Positions 63,801 through 64,000 of a stretch of 64,000 nt of DNA are shown one piece after another. Made by a program: the position numbers and the translations under genes. The stretch is from Elusimicrobia bacterium GWA2_56_46. GTDB lineage: Bacteria > Elusimicrobiota > Elusimicrobia > Elusimicrobiales > UBA9959. Numbering within the stretch: position 1 is the stretch's first letter; the number at the start of each line of letters is the position of its first letter. The stretch covers positions 62,001-126,000 of the forward strand of contig MGTT01000020.1 of NCBI GenBank assembly GCA_001799575.1, given 5' to 3'. The notes below the pieces were generated by a model. The model made no database searches. It was not told the origin of the DNA and saw only the letters and a list, made by a program, of their open reading frames with translations.

Positions 63801-64000
63801 CGCCCACCGCGTACAGCTTACCGCCAACAACGGCAACGGCCAAATCATACCGCGCCGTAGGCATCACCGCTTTTACCGTCCAGCTATCGCCATAAATATG
63901 CCACCCGGCGTATGTCCCGTCTTTTGCTATATTTGTGGCCGATAAACCCTGGTTAAGTTTTGTAAACCCGGGCGTGGCCGCGTACGCCGAGGCCGTTATC
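51841..64000 (-). CDS. Giant Kelch/FN3 surface protein with FlgD-like C-terminal domain (5' end outside window)
   Basis: At least 4,052 residues; the frame is open to the right edge, and the sequence at 63868-64000 is in frame and repeats an internal module, so the true start lies outside. From the visible N-terminus: three Kelch propeller blocks (about 20 repeats of the GGKLYAVGG...NEEYDPAANTW type) alternating with FN3-like domains; a run of FN3 domains; then about twelve beta-sandwich modules of about 150 residues with acidic turns (LYRDDNGNG..D-like) that may bind calcium; two more FN3-like domains; and a last 85-residue Ig-like domain (VYPNPFDSRKGVATIHF, YDIYGRKVRSL, GKKVSKGIYIGVL) of the FlgD/type-IX-sorting type. 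Probably an exported adhesin, with the adjacent PorV-TPR as partner. No cysteine-rich or lipid-anchor motif is evident. Confidence 0.88.
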   Translation of the reverse strand, partial: ITASAYAATPGFTKLNQGLSATNIAKDGTYAGWHIYGDSWTVKAVMPTARYDLAVAVVGGKLYAVGGYGPLNKNEEYDPAANTWAIKAVMPTARYALAAAAIGGKLYAVGGNNGVSYMGTNEEYDPVVNIWVTKAVMPTARTGLATVALGGKLYAVGGNNGSNLNTNEEYDPAVNTWGSKTAMPTPRRYFAAAAVGGKLYALGGDDGTGLVNEEYNPAANTWGTKAAMPTTHSYFAAPAIGGKLYAVGADTEEYDPAANTWAIKAANPTVWFRFAAASVGGKLYALGGATGGQNQNESYDPGVAAVFGGLAPNTQYSFKAKARGINGAETGESVAVSTYTLAVASGPATFPAVNDGSITVAWSSGSASIGFNGPGATYFVQASSSSNFAAIAGSAQTADLSAAISGITLPQTTYYFRVKAANAVNVWTDYAVIGSTLSGIETPTNIVFDEISTAAITASAYAATPGFTKLNQGLSATNIAKDGTYAGWHVYGDSWTVKAVMPTARAQLAVAVIGGKLYAIGGDNAGYKNTNEEYDPAANTWVSKTVMPTARYGMAVAAIDGKLYAVGGYDGSFKNINEAYDPVANTWAAKAVMPTAREGFGAAAIGGKLYAIGGSNGSDLNVNQEYDPAANTWAAKAAMPTARMSLAAAAISGKVYAVGGNNGGYLNTNEVYDPVSNTWAAKAVMPTARAYLAAAAVGGKLYAVGGGNGPNLNVNEEYDPTANTWAVRTVLPTARYGLGAALVGGKLYAVGGSNINEAYDPGVATVFGGLAPNTQYSFKAKARNVNGAETGESVTVSTYTLAVATVSASGITFVQNEWNHVRVQWSSGTSAGGFNGSGARYDVQASTNNAFIPVWGSSNTAGLTADLTGLSAEKLYYFRVRGLNTLGVSGDYTPLGSTTTAMKLPSNVQWVYVSSTLARVSWELDTPATEAPWMVISTVPDFSVTVSSAMGSVGQQTATYSVLDNTSYYFKVKVSTDSDTYYSAVISTRTAAPIPSNIVFDEVSTAAITASAYAPVFANLEQGQSGVNVAKDGAYAGWHTGGNVWAGKTAMSAARYYLAAAAVGGKIYGVGGYVSGASAANEEYDPVANVWSAKAAMPTARWALSAASSGGKLYAVGGWSGSAALNNNEAYDPAANTWSAKAAMPTAREALAAISAGGKLYATGGDDGALKLSANEAYDPVTDTWAAKADMPAARVLHAGAEIGGKVYWIGGRDAGGGICALNEEYDPASNGWIAKTAMPTARNLLAAAAIGGKIYVVGGDNGSVVSKNEEYDPVTNSWATKSPISTARAYLAAAVVDGKLYAIGGRDGGGSPLAANEAYDPGVTSVFGGLTPNTQYAFKAKARNYGGYESSESVTVSTYTLAMATAPASFTAAYADALTFAWSSGSAQGGYNGPGALYLVQLSSAPGFGIIAASSQTYNAYATLSGLSANITYYARVKAANNLGVWTDYSVLGATPTLSAAPASTVFNQVWASSASVGWSGSGNSAGTSYVAELSTSSDFNAAILSSTTLAVSAVITSLTPDSSYYFRIKAVNASGVATSTAMPAGPALTLAEIPGDPLTPYDVYASSLTLRWDVKTNPGYTQYRVQRSARDDVGFGVVDVDTSWQVGISSRVFDTLQTNATYYFRIKARNQANIESPAGASWYVLPSTQTRSNAPVGVTPEIYSSSITAKWNMNNAAGVQYLSELSAQSDFSVILASSSWRVDITSQSYTGLDPNARYYIRVRARNSSYVETGNVPLYSEYTRAAPPGGPLGQYTRTANSVQVNWSKSGNPDGTEYLVQRSSSSDYVYDTADSGWTTINSYNFTVLSAATTYYFRAKARNYNAAPLETGWAVLPSTETMPGVAAPSGLTIGYPDAVSGYKLDLSWTDNSNDELGFRVYQNEGLIATLGADAVSYPAVSLSTNSYYSYRVSAYNALGESYSNMADKHTRAIKPAAAVFNNVDVSALRVDWTAPDNPAATQYFCELSTTSGFNLTTVSTQAMYAVNYATFTGLSPNTTYYARVIARNGSYVYTDYTYAGSTRTVPLIISALVTDTPHTTIVQGQKLSYAKLTLTPNGAGALWSGLTVRRQGTGSDADLSRVAVHRDGNSNGAYEAGNDPEISGAWGVFAASEAALTLNETLNSAATYFVTLTCADNYLSWPGNSVGITITSTASLASPNSIYTLNTQPFSSSLSTITKLADTLDVTWLNQAPSPNVSRGTDNLAFLRLTLAAARDRVYLNSLTLDKLGTLADAYVPYVKVYRDDNQNGTLDAGSGDSLVSSGVDGFSSGQAVINLAASSTRTVISDVYFVALDLAANAPLGATVGVRVQSAGSFAVMAGMPDVVSMSVSPADSGLPSVSDPPNTLLVTGTDLGVTTVEQGALRALEKLELTSDSGSALWSLLKVQRSSSSADADYASISLYRDNAPLGAFDPATDTRVASGTFSAGLVTWSLSETILNTSTKTYFIAAGISPSANTSAQAGVKLQTGYIDAASDATAIGAVFPMISSFAQITATVDTIVVTPDVSVAPASAYQSAVNVPVLALKMFTDRNGGSVSGVNITQAGSAQDGDIAALKIYLDDGDNVLDASSDTLVSGNYAFSAGTASVSFNTLQSITVSSSVYFIAAEIAAAAVPGRTLGARVSGASAFSVIAPDTLTSTFPITGNLITLEKAPAVVLISTSSTAPASAQPGTQDILMERLGVHTSQSAAVMNSVSLVRNGGADSYISGVALYLDANGDALPAAGELVSSGVFSGGALTLPFTGASGALTTESKVYLVTMGIAASAPPGAYLGLNFQSIALGGSGDSIEPGRLPFASPSVQVSEPPNNLLVTAVDQGVLTVEQGTTHALERLDLTADIGSAVWNLLKVQRSTTSLDADYSSVSLYRDNAPLGVFDTGTDVRVASGVFSSGLVTWSLSESILNTSTKTYFIVVGIAPNANTSSLARVGLQSGYITAAGANTTVAAQYPIYSSLAAITPTIDVVVVTPDVTAGAAAAYQAAVNVPVLALKMFTNRNAAELSAVTLYEAGTAQDADISAVKLFRDDGNGTFNAAADTLVSGNYAFSGGTATVSFNTLQSVDVSSSIYFIAADVAGAAVPGRTLRVGINGTSDFSVLAPDLLTSTFPIISNEVTLEKVTASVLVSTLSLAPASAQAGAQGILMERLQLRTNQSTALMNSVSLVRAGGLDADVSRVALYWDVNVNGVMDSGELVSSGVFSGGSVSLPVTGAARELSVSSKTYYAVIDLSPSAVVNDTLALTFTAISLAAPDGIEAGRLPFTSGSVAVAEPPSALVPAFESRLNSQVTQGDVSALVAVATISATAFSVNWNRLDALLTGTCTDACVSALNLYRDDGNGAWGGPAQEIFVSSGVFTAGLSSLNLAGQTVTYPQTKLYYISADISASATLGATFGISLPAASYLGVSAPDTVSSPAGVFAFNSAQAVIDATVDTLEIAHTDLAPAVKQGDVSKAIGRLTLHALSNSAELAGVRFDKTGTAVDADITGIRLYYDSNADGAFQAGDTLAASASGLSNGAVNLLVSPPQSVGTADKSYFVVVDLSSQATVGATLGLTASAGYFSVVAPDLVALAVSPVSFSIAGVISDSSDTVKLAFTDLASTSLYQGRTNSAMAKLRLWTTQDSAELTGLKLSLNGSAALSDLGTVKLYRDTDGNGVFSADSDSLAASGNFASSLLTLTLSAPGALGAAPADYFLTLDIAASAVIGGTAGLVISDESGILLAGSDKAEAFSALATTVGTIRDPRVPTPPVLQLYKANGELFGAEAAAYNAYKSRMRFNWESTVMTGSLEQVYYYVGGAPANGATPAADWKSGGLSRDVWGTGLELLQAGGYYLCVRTKNSLGDYYSDIVCRQFTVDSMIPQLAGVSAAREAETVILNWDPASAGPSGVTYYRVEERKADSPVWTQISISDSRTIIIGNGPSGVSRAAARFKTAAVISRVPGTYYYRITPVSGAGLEGTPTEPLKVDLLLAALAAVSDLSVYPNPFDSRKGVATIHFQLNSAGAASLKIYDIYGRKVRSLDSAADTVHDMKWDGADSSGKKVSKGIYIGVLETGGTTEKLKIGVIH
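62506..64000. repeat. In-frame 1,365-bp repeat within the giant gene
   Basis: The stretch at 62506-62640 recurs almost identically at 63871-64000, an offset of 1,365 bp or 455 codons. It covers the linker IAKDGTYAGWH and the first strands of the Kelch block. A third, more divergent module edge is near 60850-61010. Confidence 0.8.

Overview
The window looks like a Gram-negative, GC-rich chromosome segment. The mix of outer-membrane PorV-type proteins fused to TPRs, very large Kelch/FN3 surface proteins, a b558-type succinate dehydrogenase and divergent flagellar-motor parts suggests Elusimicrobiota or a relative. This is inference: there is no rRNA in the window and only one tRNA, Arg(CCG).

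Layout. 1-6.3 kb: housekeeping genes, mostly on the minus strand (an AddA/UvrD-like helicase cut by the window edge, rmuC, an SDR/DUF2867 protein, tRNA-Arg, an NYN-domain protein, mnmA). 6.4-21.4 kb: one long minus-strand chemotaxis and motor operon. Read 5' to 3' it is receiver, cheW, cheW, cheR, cheY, cheB, cheA, receiver-PAS, an FtsA-like actin protein, a cheC-like gene, cheC, cheD, a cheY-like gene, an MCP, flbD, motA, motB and a lipoprotein. 21.5-32.1 kb: an NHL/transglutaminase-like/TPR protein, a small periplasmic protein, a PorV-TPR protein preceded by a canonical promoter and a cyclic-di-GMP-I (GEMM) riboswitch, a FliF-FliG-TPR fusion and a long coiled-coil protein. 32.3-42.7 kb, plus strand: sdhCAB, an AT-richer accessory island (GNAT, a ChaN/EreA-like protein, a BRO-family protein and many palindromic repeats), class I fumarase and a membrane metallophosphoesterase with a probable frameshift. 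42.8-64 kb, minus strand: a giant Kelch/FN3 surface protein (over 4,050 residues visible, open at the right edge), a second PorV-TPR, a histidine kinase, a second FliF-FliG fusion, a coiled-coil protein, a membrane-anchored SurA-like protein and a GT2-DUF2723-TPR protein.

Main interpretation. No filament, hook, rod, export-apparatus or FliM/FliN gene is visible, yet there is a complete MotA/MotB stator pair, FlbD, a full chemotaxis set, and two proteins in which the FliF beta-collar domain is fused through one membrane segment to FliG. Each fusion sits between a PorV-TPR outer-membrane protein and a coiled-coil protein. I infer a flagellar-type rotary motor that was reduced and re-used to drive surface or gliding motility, with PorV-TPR proteins and a giant adhesin as outer parts, and with c-di-GMP controlling the first module through the riboswitch. 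This is a hypothesis from domain content and gene order.

Intergenic DNA has its own character: degenerate 7-bp tandem repeats (unit like CTCATCC) occur in many gaps, in one 19-copy array, and inside at least two signal-peptide coding regions. Two copies of a 187-bp multi-hairpin element differ by compensatory changes in one stem.
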